Positions 25,453 to 34,173 of a stretch of DNA of 64,000 nucleotides are shown one piece after another. The notes below the pieces were generated by a model. That model was not told where the DNA came from, did no database searches, and saw only the letters and a list, made by a program, of their open reading frames with translations. Numbering within the stretch: position 1 is the first letter of the stretch; every line of letters begins with the position of its first letter. The DNA comes from CAMDHY01 sp046156265 (lineage in GTDB: Bacteria; Pseudomonadota; Alphaproteobacteria; Rhizobiales; Segnochrobactraceae): contig NZ_JAWDIR010000046.1 of NCBI RefSeq assembly GCF_046156265.1, positions 1 to 64,000 of the forward strand, given 5' to 3'. The translations under genes and the position numbers were made by a program.

Positions 25453-25878
25453 ATGCGCGCGACGAGCTACTACCCGGTGCTGATGGTGGACGACGTGGCC
25501 GCGTCGGCCGCCTTCTATGTCGACCATTTCCACTTCACGGCGCTGTTCACGAGCGACTGGTACGTCCATCTGCAGTCGCTTGAGGACGCCTCGGTCAACC
25601 TCGCCATCCTCGACGGTTCGCACGAGACGATCCCGGCCGCCGGCCGCGGCCGCGCCTCCGGCGTCATCCTCAACTTCGAGGTGGCGGACGTCGACGCCGA
25701 ATTCGCCCGCGTCGAGGCGGCCGGCCTGCCGGTGCTGCTGGCGCTCCGCGACGAAGCCTTCGGCCAGCGCCACTTCATCACCGCCGACCCGAACGGCGTG
25801 CTGATCGACGTCATCACGCCGATCCCGCCGACCGGGGCGTTCGTCGATCAGTACCTGCCGGCGGCGCTGCCGCGCTGA
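25453..25878 (+). CDS. VOC-superfamily (glyoxalase/bleomycin-resistance-like) protein
   Basis: A 141-residue protein with ATG 25453 six nt after AGGAGG; the upstream in-frame ATG at 25426 lies within the operator. The pattern is YYPVLMVDDVAASAAFYVDHFHF, WYVHLQ, VNLAIL and VILNFEVADVDAEFARVEAAG, ending with ITADPNGVLIDVI, typical of vicinal-oxygen-chelate folds. The regulated divergent layout with a TetR gene suggests a detoxification role such as drug sequestration or adduct removal; no substrate can be named. Confidence 0.88.
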   Translation: MRATSYYPVLMVDDVAASAAFYVDHFHFTALFTSDWYVHLQSLEDASVNLAILDGSHETIPAAGRGRASGVILNFEVADVDAEFARVEAAGLPVLLALRDEAFGQRHFITADPNGVLIDVITPIPPTGAFVDQYLPAALPR

Positions 25879-25900
25879 GGACGCCGGCCCATCGGCCGCC

Positions 25901-27055
25901 TCACGTCTGCGAGCGTGTCCGCATCGCATAGAGGGCGTAGGCGAGGCAGGCGGCGGCCGCGAAGATCGGCAGGCCGTGCTCGAGGCGATCCATCGCGAAG
26001 CCGGCGAGCGCCGGGCCGATGAGCAGCCCGCCGCCCCACGAAAGCCCCATCACCGCATAGACGCCGACGAGGTCGCTGCCGTGGAAGCGGCTGCCGACCA
26101 CCGTCAGCATGATCGTGTAGATGCCGACAAAGGCGCCGCCCCACAGGAACAGCAGCGGGTAGGCGATCAGCGGGTCGTGCAGCACGAAAGGCCACGCCGC
26201 TGCGCCGATGGTGGCGATGATCGCCAGCAGCACCACGAGCTTCCTCCGGTCCATGACGTCGCCGAGATAGCCGACAGGCACCTGGCAGACGATGGCGCCG
26301 AACATCATCGTCGAAATCAGGCTCGCCGCGCCGGACTCGTCCCAGCCCTGGCCCATCGCATAGAGGGCGAGGAACGACAGCCCGGAGGATTCCAGCGCCG
26401 CGATCAGGATGGTCGTGGCGATGGCGAGCGGCGCCAGCCGCACATAGTGCAGCGGGTTGGAGATCTCCGGCTCCTCGAAGTGCGGCGCCTTCACCATCGG
26501 CACGGCGACGAGTACCAGCGCGCCGATGCAGAGCACCGTGCCGATCAGGTAGGGGAGCGCCCCCTGCGAGCCGACGATCGACAGGATCAGCGGCCCGAGC
26601 GCCATACCGAGCGACATCGCGATCATGTAGGCGGCCATCGAGCGGGCGCGGGTCTTCTCCTGGGCGAGCGAGTTCGTCCACGTCTCCGACAGCACGAACA
26701 GCACCTCGCTCGCCGCCCCCAGCACGAAGCGCAGCGGGAACCACAGCCAGAGCAGCGGTGAGGCCGGGAACAGCGCCAGCGTCAGAGCGGCGACCGCGAG
26801 CGCGATCATCACGATCCGGCGCGGCCCGATCTTGCCGACGAGCCGCGGCAGGATCGGCGCCACCAGCAGCGTGCCGAGCGCGTGCATGGCGGCGTTGAGG
26901 CCGATCATCGTCTCGCCGAAGCCGCGCTCGGCGAGGTCGAGCGCGATCAGCGCCGCCGACAGCGAATAGGTGAGGCCGAAGATCATCGCGACGGAAATCA
27001 CCGCCGCCATGGAGACGAAGCGCACCCGCGGCGCCAGGACGAGGTCGGCCGTCAT
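25901..27055 (-). CDS. MFS transporter (YcaD/CmlA-like sugar or drug group)
   Basis: A 384-residue protein with about twelve hydrophobic segments. Conserved features include GRR-type loop substitutes RLVGKIGPRRIVM after the second segment, FVLGAASEVLFVLSETWTN, ARSMAAYMIAMSLGMALGP, and the second-half loop GYLGDVMDRRKLVVL. These match the YcaD/MFS_1 cytoplasmic-membrane transporters. AGGAA lies upstream of the ATG. The substrate is unknown. It is downstream of the HdeD-like gene on the same strand with a 48-nt gap. Confidence 0.88.
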   Translation of the reverse strand: MTADLVLAPRVRFVSMAAVISVAMIFGLTYSLSAALIALDLAERGFGETMIGLNAAMHALGTLLVAPILPRLVGKIGPRRIVMIALAVAALTLALFPASPLLWLWFPLRFVLGAASEVLFVLSETWTNSLAQEKTRARSMAAYMIAMSLGMALGPLILSIVGSQGALPYLIGTVLCIGALVLVAVPMVKAPHFEEPEISNPLHYVRLAPLAIATTILIAALESSGLSFLALYAMGQGWDESGAASLISTMMFGAIVCQVPVGYLGDVMDRRKLVVLLAIIATIGAAAWPFVLHDPLIAYPLLFLWGGAFVGIYTIMLTVVGSRFHGSDLVGVYAVMGLSWGGGLLIGPALAGFAMDRLEHGLPIFAAAACLAYALYAMRTRSQT

Positions 27056-27103
27056 CGCTGCGTGTTCCTGTCGGTTGGCGTCATGCTTCGTTGGTTGCCA
27101 TGA

Positions 27104-28456
27104 TCAGACGAGGCCGTCCTTGCTGGCGGCCTCGATCTCGCGGCGCAGCTTCGCGAGCTCGCGCGCCTCGTGCCAGCGGCGGATGGTGTCCCGCAGGCGG
27201 CCGATATAGCCGCGGTCGAGCGGCTCGACGACGCGGCGGATGGCGCGCGCATAATCGAGCACCAGCCCCGGCGTCCACGTCATCGATTCGGCCCGGAAGC
27301 GCAGCGTCGCCGCAAACCAAAGATCCGGGTTGAGCAGCAGCAGGAAGAAGCGGCTCCAGACGAAGCGCGAATAGAGCGCCCCCTCCAGTGCTGCGTCGAG
27401 CGCCAGCGCCACCGCGATCGAGCAGTTGCGGTCGGTGAGGTTGTAGGTGTCGTCGCGGCGGTAGACCTCCCACCAGGCGGCGAGCTTGGCGGCGTCGTAG
27501 CGGCGGAACTTGACGTTGGCGTCCGCCTCGCACCACTGCGAGACCTCGTATTCATAGGACGGCTGGAACCGCCCCTTCACGTCGTTGTCGGCAGAAGCCT
27601 TCAGGAGCGCGCCGAAATCGTCCGGCGAATGGTCGATCTCCACCCCCGGATAGTGGCTGACATAGATGTCGGGCTGCAGCTCCAGCGAGGCATGGCCGGT
27701 CGAGATCACGCCCTTGCCGTCGACAGCGGCGATGTAGCGGTCGACCAGCAGGCGCCGCTCGGCGTCCTCGGCCGAACCGACCGGCGTCCAGACGTGCACG
27801 ATCAGCGGAATGCGCGCCGCGCGCGCCACCGGCGTCGGCGCCTCCGGGGAATGGCCGCGCCAGGAGCGCAGCGTGAACATCGGCAGCGCCGACAGCGAGG
27901 CGTCGCGGCCGACATGGCGCAGCAGCAACCCGATCCGCAGGCAGTTCCAGCCGGTGATCAGCATGGCGACCGCGACGCAGAACGGCACGGTCTTGTAATA
28001 GGGGATCGGCCAGCTCGAGAAGCAGATGACGGCGAGCGCCATCTCGAGCAACCCGCCGATCGCCACCACCTGCCAGCGCCGGTAGCGGATCACCCACGCG
28101 GTCGCCACCCGCACGAACCCGTCGGCGAGGAAGGCGAGGCCGAACAGCACGCTGTTGGCGATGGAGTTCTCGAACGGGAAGTCGAGAATGAGACAGCCGA
28201 GCACGACGAGCCCGCCGGCGCGGGCGAGCAGCACCCAGTTGGTGCCGCCGGCGCCGATCATCATCAGGAGCGCCACGGCGCCCTCGATGACGAGGAAGTA
28301 GCCGAACACCCACGACGCCGTGCGGCTCGCGCCGTCGACCATGTCGGCGGCGACGACGACGGCGAGCACCATCCAGAGGATGCCGATGGCGGCGAGCAGC
28401 TTCCACTTGCGTCGCATCGCATCGGCGCCGACGAGCAGCACGGCGAGGCGGATCAT
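27104..28456 (-). CDS. HdeD-type membrane protein with C-terminal permuted papain-like domain
   Basis: A 450-residue protein with ATG 28456. The N-terminal ~190 residues hold several hydrophobic segments in the HdeD/DUF308 pattern (AAIGILWMVLAVVVAADMVDGASRTAS region, GLVVLGCLILDFPFENSIA). The C-terminal ~230 residues are soluble: LIVHVWTPVGSAED, STGHASLELQPDIYVSHYPG and YRRDDTYNLTDRNCSIAVALALDAAL. The order His (STGH) before Cys (RNCS) resembles circularly permuted papain-like hydrolases (DUF4105/NlpC-like). Such fusions occur in alphaproteobacteria, with no established function. A peptidase role is inference. Confidence 0.75.
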   Translation of the reverse strand: MIRLAVLLVGADAMRRKWKLLAAIGILWMVLAVVVAADMVDGASRTASWVFGYFLVIEGAVALLMMIGAGGTNWVLLARAGGLVVLGCLILDFPFENSIANSVLFGLAFLADGFVRVATAWVIRYRRWQVVAIGGLLEMALAVICFSSWPIPYYKTVPFCVAVAMLITGWNCLRIGLLLRHVGRDASLSALPMFTLRSWRGHSPEAPTPVARAARIPLIVHVWTPVGSAEDAERRLLVDRYIAAVDGKGVISTGHASLELQPDIYVSHYPGVEIDHSPDDFGALLKASADNDVKGRFQPSYEYEVSQWCEADANVKFRRYDAAKLAAWWEVYRRDDTYNLTDRNCSIAVALALDAALEGALYSRFVWSRFFLLLLNPDLWFAATLRFRAESMTWTPGLVLDYARAIRRVVEPLDRGYIGRLRDTIRRWHEARELAKLRREIEAASKDGLV

Positions 28457-28601
28457 CGGGCGGCGGACACGATATACGGCAGACGCGGCATCGGCGGTGG
28501 GCGCTCCGGTGCAGTGGCCTGCGCGACCTGACGGCAGACGTGCAGCGCAAGCGACCACCAAGCGCTAGCAACAAGCAGCGGTTGGCGCAACGGCGGCGGC
28601 G

Positions 28602-28627
28602 CGTCCCTCCCCTGCCAGGGGGAGGGA
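28602..28627. repeat. 10-bp stem GC-rich palindrome (CCTCCCC family)
   Basis: GTCCCTCCCC and GGGGAGGGAC face each other around TGCCAG. It lies in the 290-nt spacer between divergent genes at 28456 and 28748. The same core recurs in longer inverted repeats at 30942, 33942 and 55319. Confidence 0.7.
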
Positions 28628-28747
28628 CGGCACATCACCGTCCCCGTCACTTGAGCTATCACTCAAGCGACCTTTCTCACGCCGCCATTGCGGGACCGCG
28701 GCCGCTCCCGCATCGTCATTGTTCGTGAGTGGGGAGGAAGGCTGCCG

Positions 28748-29737
28748 ATGGACGAGGTTTTTGCGCGTCGCGACATGATCGAGCCGGCACGGCTCAGGGC
28801 GCTCAGCGGCAAGTCGGACCTTGCCGGCTTCCTGCAGGTCGGCAGCCACCTCGGGGCGATTGCCGTCACCGGCACCGCGCTGTGGCTCACCTGGGGCACC
28901 TGGTGGGCGGTGCCGCTCTTCATCGTCCACGGCGTGCTCTTGAACTTCCTCTATGCCGGCCAGCACGAGCTCAGCCACTGGACGGTGTTCAAGACGCGGG
29001 CGCTGAACGAGTGGTTCGGCCGGCTGTTCGGCTTCATCGTCATCTTCCCGCGCGACTTCGACCAGCTGCAGCACTTCGCCCACCACCGCTATACCCAGGA
29101 CTGGAACCGCGACGGCGAGCTGGTCCGCCCGCCCTACACGTTCACGTCCTACGTGCTCTACGTGCTCGGGCCGACCTACTGGTACTACCGCGTCCGCCGC
29201 ATCGTCCGCTTCTCGCTCGGCATCGTCACCGAGCCCTACATCCCCGAGGGCCGAAAGGCAGAGGTGGTCCGCGAGGGGCGCTGGCACGCCGCCGGCTACA
29301 TCGCCATCGCGGTGCTGTCGGTCGTCTTCCAGACGTGGGCGGCGGTGATCCTCTGGCTCGCCCCGATGATGGTGACCAAGGTGGTCCACCAGTTGCAGAA
29401 CACCATCGAGCACCTCGGCCTCGCCCATGAGCCGAACATCCTCGAAAACACCCGCTCCACCCGCACCAACGCCGTCATGCGCTGGATGGCGTGGAACATG
29501 CAGTACCACACCGCCCACCACGCCTTCCCCGGCGTGCCCTTCCACCAGTTGCCGGAGCTGCACAAGGCGCTGTTCACCGAGAAGGGCCGCGAGCCCCACA
29601 CGATGAGCTACCTCGCCTTCCAGTGGGAGGTGCTGAAGGCGTTTGCCGGCGGCCGCACCGAGGCCGACTTCCCCGACGAGGAGATGTGGATCTCCGACCA
29701 CGCCGCCAAGGCGCGGGCGTCGGCGAAGGCGGCCTAA
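28748..29737 (+). CDS. Fatty-acid desaturase family protein
   Basis: A 329-residue membrane di-iron enzyme, ATG 28748 preceded by GGGGAGG. The three histidine boxes are present: GQHELSH near residue 75, HFAHHRYTQDW near residue 115, and YHTAHHAFPGVPFH near residue 255. Hydrophobic stretches lie between them, as in the desaturase/hydroxylase superfamily. It introduces a double bond or hydroxyl group into a lipid, carotenoid or alkyl chain; the exact substrate cannot be told. It stands alone and is divergent from the HdeD gene. Confidence 0.9.
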   Translation: MDEVFARRDMIEPARLRALSGKSDLAGFLQVGSHLGAIAVTGTALWLTWGTWWAVPLFIVHGVLLNFLYAGQHELSHWTVFKTRALNEWFGRLFGFIVIFPRDFDQLQHFAHHRYTQDWNRDGELVRPPYTFTSYVLYVLGPTYWYYRVRRIVRFSLGIVTEPYIPEGRKAEVVREGRWHAAGYIAIAVLSVVFQTWAAVILWLAPMMVTKVVHQLQNTIEHLGLAHEPNILENTRSTRTNAVMRWMAWNMQYHTAHHAFPGVPFHQLPELHKALFTEKGREPHTMSYLAFQWEVLKAFAGGRTEADFPDEEMWISDHAAKARASAKAA

Positions 29738-29854
29738 GGGAGACGGGAGACGCAGGTCACGACGGTTGCGACAGGAGGACTTGCCGCCGCCGGACCGTCG
29801 CTGCCCCAACCTTGTCCTCCGCATTCACCTCCGTCGTCATCTCTTTTTCGCTAC

Positions 29855-29959
29855 CCCCTCCGTAGTCATTCCCGGCCTTGTGCCGGGAACCCATCCCTCT
29901 CGGCGTTCGCGGCGCTGAATGGGTTCTCGGGACAAGCCCGAGAATGACCAGCGGAGGGG
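29855..29959. repeat. Intergenic inverted repeat, GTCATTCCCGG family
   Basis: GTCATTCCCGGCCTTGTGCC and its partner ending GAGAATGAC form a long imperfect inverted repeat, bounded by CCCCTCCG and CGGAGGGG. The same core occurs at 48293-48402. Such palindromic units are widespread between genes in alphaproteobacteria and resemble REP-type elements mobilised by TnpA-REP proteins (not visible here). One side has diverged (GAGAATGAC versus GGGAATGAC). Confidence 0.85.
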
Positions 29960-30014
29960 TGTTGCACCAGAGTCCCCCCTCACTCCCCATCCCCCACCTC
30001 CCCCCGGAGCCGCC

Positions 30015-30857
30015 ATGCAGACCCTCCGCTTCTACCAGTCGCTGTGGGCCACCGAGGAGCGGCGGCCGGGAGTGCCCGAGCGGCCGGTCGAGGAGCGCTT
30101 CGAGCGCGTCAGGGACGCCGGCTATTACGGCATGGGGATCGACCTCGGAGCGCTGGACCTCGATACGGCGAAGACGCTGGTGCCGCTCTATGCCCGCACC
30201 GGCCTCGGCGGCCTTTTGACGGCGTTCCCGAAGTCGGTCGAGGACCTGCGGCCGGCGCTGCACCTCGCCAAGGACATCGGCGCCCCCGTCGTCTTCGTCA
30301 TCGGCCAGGTGATGCCGCTGTCGGTCGACGAAATGGAGGCACCGGTGCGCGGCTGGCTGAAGGTCGCGGCGGAGGAGGGCGTGCCGATCGAGCTCGAGAC
30401 GCACCGCAACTGCCTGACGAACGACCTGTTCTCGACGCTGCTCCTCACCCAGCGCATCCCCGAGGTGCGGCTCTCGGCCGACCTCTCTCACTATGTCGTC
30501 GACCGCGAGATGCCGCACCCGATCCCGGAGTTCCTCGAGGCACACATCCAGGCGATCCTCGCCCGCTCGGATTCGCTGCAGGGGCGGGTGGCGACGCGCA
30601 ACCAGATCCAGGTGCCGATCGGCTGGCCGCAGAACCGCAAATGGCTCGACACCCACCTCCAGTGGTGGACCGACGGCATGCGGATGTGGCGCGAGCGCTC
30701 GGGCGTCGACGACGCGATGATCTTCCTCAACGAACTCGGCCCCCGCGACTACGCCATGACCGGGCCGGACGGGCAGGAAATGTCCGACCGGTGGACCGAG
30801 GCGCTGGAACTGCGCCGCCTGGTGACGGAACGGTGGGACGCGCTGGCGGCGGCGTAG
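30015..30857 (+). CDS. Sugar-phosphate isomerase/epimerase-like TIM-barrel protein
   Basis: A 280-residue protein with ATG 30015. The strand/helix pattern of xylose-isomerase-like TIM barrels is visible: FERVRDAGYYGMGIDLGALD, LTAFPKSVEDLRPALHLAKDIGAP, GVPIELETHRNCLTND (the ETH segment gives catalytic-type Glu and His) and RLSADLSHYVVDRE. A Trp/Arg-rich tail follows. The family binds a divalent metal to isomerise or epimerise sugars. It is a single gene between palindromic repeats, so the context gives no substrate. Confidence 0.75.
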   Translation: MQTLRFYQSLWATEERRPGVPERPVEERFERVRDAGYYGMGIDLGALDLDTAKTLVPLYARTGLGGLLTAFPKSVEDLRPALHLAKDIGAPVVFVIGQVMPLSVDEMEAPVRGWLKVAAEEGVPIELETHRNCLTNDLFSTLLLTQRIPEVRLSADLSHYVVDREMPHPIPEFLEAHIQAILARSDSLQGRVATRNQIQVPIGWPQNRKWLDTHLQWWTDGMRMWRERSGVDDAMIFLNELGPRDYAMTGPDGQEMSDRWTEALELRRLVTERWDALAAA

Positions 30858-30941
30858 GGGGCGGCGGAGGGCGCGGCTCGTTCCGGAGCTTTGATGAGCC
30901 GCCTCATCGGCCACAACCCATTGTTCCAAAACGCAAACGCG

Positions 30942-31123
30942 CACCCTCCCCTTGAGGGGGAGGGTCGTCGCGCGCAGCGCGGCGGGGTGGGGTGACCGCG
31001 GGCGGGAGCCCGCGCGCGACTCTCCCCTGGCCGATATCGCAGTCCTTTCGGGCGCCTCCCGGCGCCGCCACCCCGCCCCGCCGCGCCTCCGGCGCGTCGA
31101 CCCGCCCCCTCAAGGGGCGGGTG
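30942..31123. repeat. Large inverted repeat, CACCCTCCCCTTGAGG family
   Basis: The left arm starts CACCCTCCCCTTGAGGGGGA and runs through a GGCGGGGTGGGGTGA block; the right arm mirrors it through CACCCCGCCC and ends CAAGGGGCGGGTGG. The arms enclose about 100 nt of variable sequence. It fills most of the 478-nt spacer before the Liv genes; nothing else is seen there. Related copies are at 33942-34124 and 55319-55462. Confidence 0.8.
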
Positions 31124-31335
31124 GCTCCCGGCGTGTGCGGTTGGCATGCCCTCTGGCGGCAACGCCGCAGCCGAGGCACGGAAACCCGCTTGACCGGCCG
31201 CGCCGCCGCGCTGTCTTCTCGGTAGCGATCTGCGACGGGAGGGGAGCGCGGTCGCGGCTCGACAACGCCCGCGTTCTCCAACGCCGGCCATGCCATGAAC
31301 CCACTCCATGACCCTCGCCGCATGACCCCCACCCC

Positions 31336-32049
31336 ATGACCGCGCCAGCGCTCGCCATCGATGGTCTCGTCGCCGGCTATGGCGGCAGCCGGGTGCTGGA
31401 CGGGCTCGACCTCGCGGTGACGGCGGGCGAGGTGGTCGGGCTGATGGGCCGCAACGGCATGGGCAAGTCGACGCTGATGCGCGCGGTCATGGGCGTCGTC
31501 CCGCGCACCGCCGGCCGCGTCGCGGTGGCCGGCCGCGACACCGCCGGCCTCGCCCCGTTCACGATCGCCCGCCTCGGCGTCGCCTTCGTGCCGCAGGGCC
31601 GCGACCTCTTCGCCGACTTCACGGTGATGGAGAACCTCGAACTCGGCGTGCTCGGCCACGAGCGTCCGCGGCCGGGCTTCGCTGACGCGGTGCTGGCGCT
31701 GTTCCCGATCCTGAAGGAGCGCATCAGTCAGAAGGCCGGCACGTTCTCCGGCGGCCAACAGCAGCAGCTCGCCATCGCCCGGGCGCTGGTCTCGCGGCCG
31801 CGCCTCCTGCTGCTCGACGAGCCCTCGGAGGGCATCCAGCCCTCGATCGTCGCTGAGATCGCCGAGCGGCTCGCCGCCCATGCGGCCGAGACCGGTCTCG
31901 CCATCCTGATCGCCGAGCAGAACCTCGACATGGTGATGCGCATGGCGGCCCGCTGCGCGATGATCGAGAACGGCCGCATCACCGCCGACCATCCGATCGC
32001 GGCGGTGCGCGCCGCGCCCGATCTCGTCACCCGCCACCTCGCCTTGTAG
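31336..32049 (+). CDS. Branched-chain amino acid/urea-type ABC transporter ATPase (LivF/UrtE type)
   Basis: A 237-residue nucleotide-binding protein with Walker A GRNGMGKST near residue 38, Q-loop VPQGRDLF, signature FSGGQQQQLAIARAL, Walker B LLLLDEPSEGIQP and a switch residue at Gln in LIAEQNLD, all typical of LivF/UrtE. It energises uptake of branched-chain amino acids, urea or short amides. The order ATPase-permease-permease is seen here, but no LivG-type ATPase or LivK-type binding protein is present in the window. Confidence 0.92.
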   Translation: MTAPALAIDGLVAGYGGSRVLDGLDLAVTAGEVVGLMGRNGMGKSTLMRAVMGVVPRTAGRVAVAGRDTAGLAPFTIARLGVAFVPQGRDLFADFTVMENLELGVLGHERPRPGFADAVLALFPILKERISQKAGTFSGGQQQQLAIARALVSRPRLLLLDEPSEGIQPSIVAEIAERLAAHAAETGLAILIAEQNLDMVMRMAARCAMIENGRITADHPIAAVRAAPDLVTRHLAL

Positions 32050-32059
32050 GACCCCGCCG

Positions 32060-32911
32060 GTGCTGTTCGCCGCCCTCGACGGCCTCAACTACGTGCTCGT
32101 CATCGCGCTGGTCGCGATGGGGCTCGTCGTCGTCTTCGGGCTGATGAACGTCATCAACATGGCGCACGGCGAGCTGTTCCTGCTCGGCGCCTACACGCTG
32201 TCGATCACCGAGATGCTCGGCGGCTCGTTCTGGCTCGGCATCGTGCTCGCGCCGCTCATCCTCGCCCTCGTCGGGCTCGCCATCGAGGAACTGGTGGTCC
32301 GCCACGTCTACCACCGCTTCCTCGACACCATCCTCGCCACCTGGGGGCTGTCGATCGCCATCAAGCAGGCGGTGGTGCTCGCCTTCGGGCCGCAGTCGCG
32401 CACCGCCTCACCGCCGTTCGACTTCGCGGTCGAGATCTTCGGGGCGCCCTATCCGGCCTACCGGCTGTTCGTCATGGCGGTCTCGGTGGCGGTGATCGCC
32501 GGCACGTTCCTGCTGTTCTTCCGCACCCGCTTCGGGCTGACGGCACGCGCCGTCATCGCCAACCGCCGCATGGCCTCCTGCCTCGGCATCGATACCCGCC
32601 GCCTCGACCGCCTGACGTTTGCTTTCGGAGCCGCGCTCGCCGGGCTCGCCGGGGCGGTGATGGCGCCCCTGATGAGCGTCGACCCGCAGATGGGCCTCGG
32701 CTTCCTGGTACCGGCGTTCCTGGCGATCCTCGTCGGCGGCACCGGCCACCTCGCCGGCGTGCTCGCCGGCAGCGTGCTCGTCGGCGGCACCGACACGGTG
32801 ATCGCCCGCCTGTGGTCGCCGGTGGTGGCTCAGATCGTCGTCTTTACGCTCGCGATCATCGTCATCCGGCTGTTCCCGCGCGGCATCGTCGGCGGGCGCG
32901 AGCGGCGATGA
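32060..32911 (+). CDS. Branched-chain amino acid/urea-type ABC permease (LivH/UrtB type)
   Basis: A 283-residue membrane protein starting at GTG 32060, 10 nt after the ATPase stop. It carries NVINMAHGELFLLGAY, the LivH hallmark near residue 30, then several hydrophobic segments and the IANRRMASCLGIDTRRLDRL loop that contacts the ATPase. PAFLAILVGGTGHLAGVLAG is typical of the C-terminal part. It forms the channel with the LivM-like protein downstream; the stop and next start overlap (ATGA). Confidence 0.92.
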   Translation: MLFAALDGLNYVLVIALVAMGLVVVFGLMNVINMAHGELFLLGAYTLSITEMLGGSFWLGIVLAPLILALVGLAIEELVVRHVYHRFLDTILATWGLSIAIKQAVVLAFGPQSRTASPPFDFAVEIFGAPYPAYRLFVMAVSVAVIAGTFLLFFRTRFGLTARAVIANRRMASCLGIDTRRLDRLTFAFGAALAGLAGAVMAPLMSVDPQMGLGFLVPAFLAILVGGTGHLAGVLAGSVLVGGTDTVIARLWSPVVAQIVVFTLAIIVIRLFPRGIVGGRERR

Positions 32912-33903
32912 GCGTGAAGCCTTCCACGCTCGCCGGGCCGCTGGTGTTCGCCTTGCTGGCGCTCGCGCCGCTCACGCTCGACGACTGGCGCCTCGGCGAG
33001 CTCTCGCAGTTCCTCGCCTACGGCATCCTCGCCATGAGCCTCGCGCTGATCTGGGGGCAGGCGGGGCTGCTCTGCTTCGGCCAGGCGGTGTTCTTCGGCC
33101 TCGGCGCCTACGCCATGAGCCTCGTGACGCTCGGCATGGTGCCGGGGCTGTCAGCCGTCACCGCCACCTGGGCGGGTCTCGCCGCCGCGATGGCCGTGCC
33201 GGCGGTGGCGGCAAACGTGGTCGGCCGCTTCCTGTTCTACGGCCGCGGCCTGCGCGGCGCCTATTTCGGCATCGCGACCTTGGCGATCGCCGTGGTCGTC
33301 GAGCGGCTGTTCATCAACTGGGGCTTCGTCGGTGGCCTCAACGGTCTGATGAACGTCCCACCGCTCGATCTCGGCCTCGCCGGCTGGTCCTATGAGCTGT
33401 GGGAGCCGGTGCCGCTCTATGCGGCAATGCTCGCCGCCGCCGCCCTCGTCTGGCTGGTGCTGGAGGCCGTCGTTCGCTCGCCGTTCGGCAGCGTGCTGCG
33501 GGCGATCGCCGGCAGCGAGGAGCGCACGGCCGCCTTCGGCTACGACACGGCGGGCACGAAGCTCTCCGCCTTCACGCTGTCGGCGGCCGTCGCCGGCTTC
33601 GCCGGAGCGCTGTTCTCGGCGCAGTTCGCCTTCGTCTCGCCGCCGCTGATCGGCTTCGCGCTGTCGACCGAGGCCCTGATCTGGGTCGCCGTCGGCGGCC
33701 GTGGCGCCCTCATCGCCGCCTTCCTCGGCGCGATCCTGGTGAAGAGCGCCGAAGCGCGCCTGTCGGAGGCGCTGGGTGCGTCATGGCTCCTCGCCCTCGG
33801 CCTGCTGTTCGTCGCCTGCGTGGTACTCCTGCCCCGCGGCGTCGTCGGCGAACTGCTGGCGCGGCTGGATGCGCGGTGGGGGAGGGGGCGGAAGGATGGG
33901 TGA
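32908..33903 (+). CDS. Branched-chain amino acid/urea-type ABC permease (LivM/UrtC type)
   Basis: A 331-residue membrane protein, ATG 32908 overlapping the LivH-like stop. QAVFFGLGAYAMSL and FYGRGLRGAYFGIATLAIAVV are typical LivM features, and IAGSEERTAAFGYDTAGTKLSAF is the ATPase-coupling loop. The ending LLPRGVVGELL resembles UrtC/LivM. The region after it is a palindromic repeat rather than a livG gene, so the cluster is incomplete or split. Confidence 0.92.
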   Translation: MSVKPSTLAGPLVFALLALAPLTLDDWRLGELSQFLAYGILAMSLALIWGQAGLLCFGQAVFFGLGAYAMSLVTLGMVPGLSAVTATWAGLAAAMAVPAVAANVVGRFLFYGRGLRGAYFGIATLAIAVVVERLFINWGFVGGLNGLMNVPPLDLGLAGWSYELWEPVPLYAAMLAAAALVWLVLEAVVRSPFGSVLRAIAGSEERTAAFGYDTAGTKLSAFTLSAAVAGFAGALFSAQFAFVSPPLIGFALSTEALIWVAVGGRGALIAAFLGAILVKSAEARLSEALGASWLLALGLLFVACVVLLPRGVVGELLARLDARWGRGRKDG

Positions 33904-33941
33904 GGTCCTGATGAAGATGCCCCGCGCCGCACCCTGCGAAG

Positions 33942-34124
33942 CACCCTCCCCTCGAGGGGGAGGGTCGGCGGCCGAAGGCCGACGGGGTGGGGTGGCGCCG
34001 CCGGCAGGCGGCGGAAAAAGCGCGCAGCACCAGCGACGAAGCGGTTCGTGCGCGGGCTCCCGCCCGCGGTCACCCCACCCCGCCGCGCTTCGCGCGTCGA
34101 CCCTCCCCCTCAAGGGGAGGGTGG
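33942..34124. repeat. Large inverted repeat, CACCCTCCCC family, second copy
   Basis: CACCCTCCCCTCGAGGGGGA is mirrored by TCAAGGGGAGGGTG at the far end, with GACGGGGTGGGG facing CACCCCACCC inside. The layout matches 30942-31123. It occupies the spacer between the livM-like gene and the nucleoside hydrolase and may act as a bidirectional terminator or RNA-stability structure. Confidence 0.8.
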
Positions 34125-34173
34125 GCGCTCGTTCGTCCGTCGGCGGCTCCCTCGCGACAGTCCAGCCCGCCAC

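Noticed and set aside
29738..30014. Possible small RNA or gene between desaturase and TIM-barrel genes
   Set aside because: The region is explained by the GTCATTCCCGG palindrome; no other structure or frame stands out.
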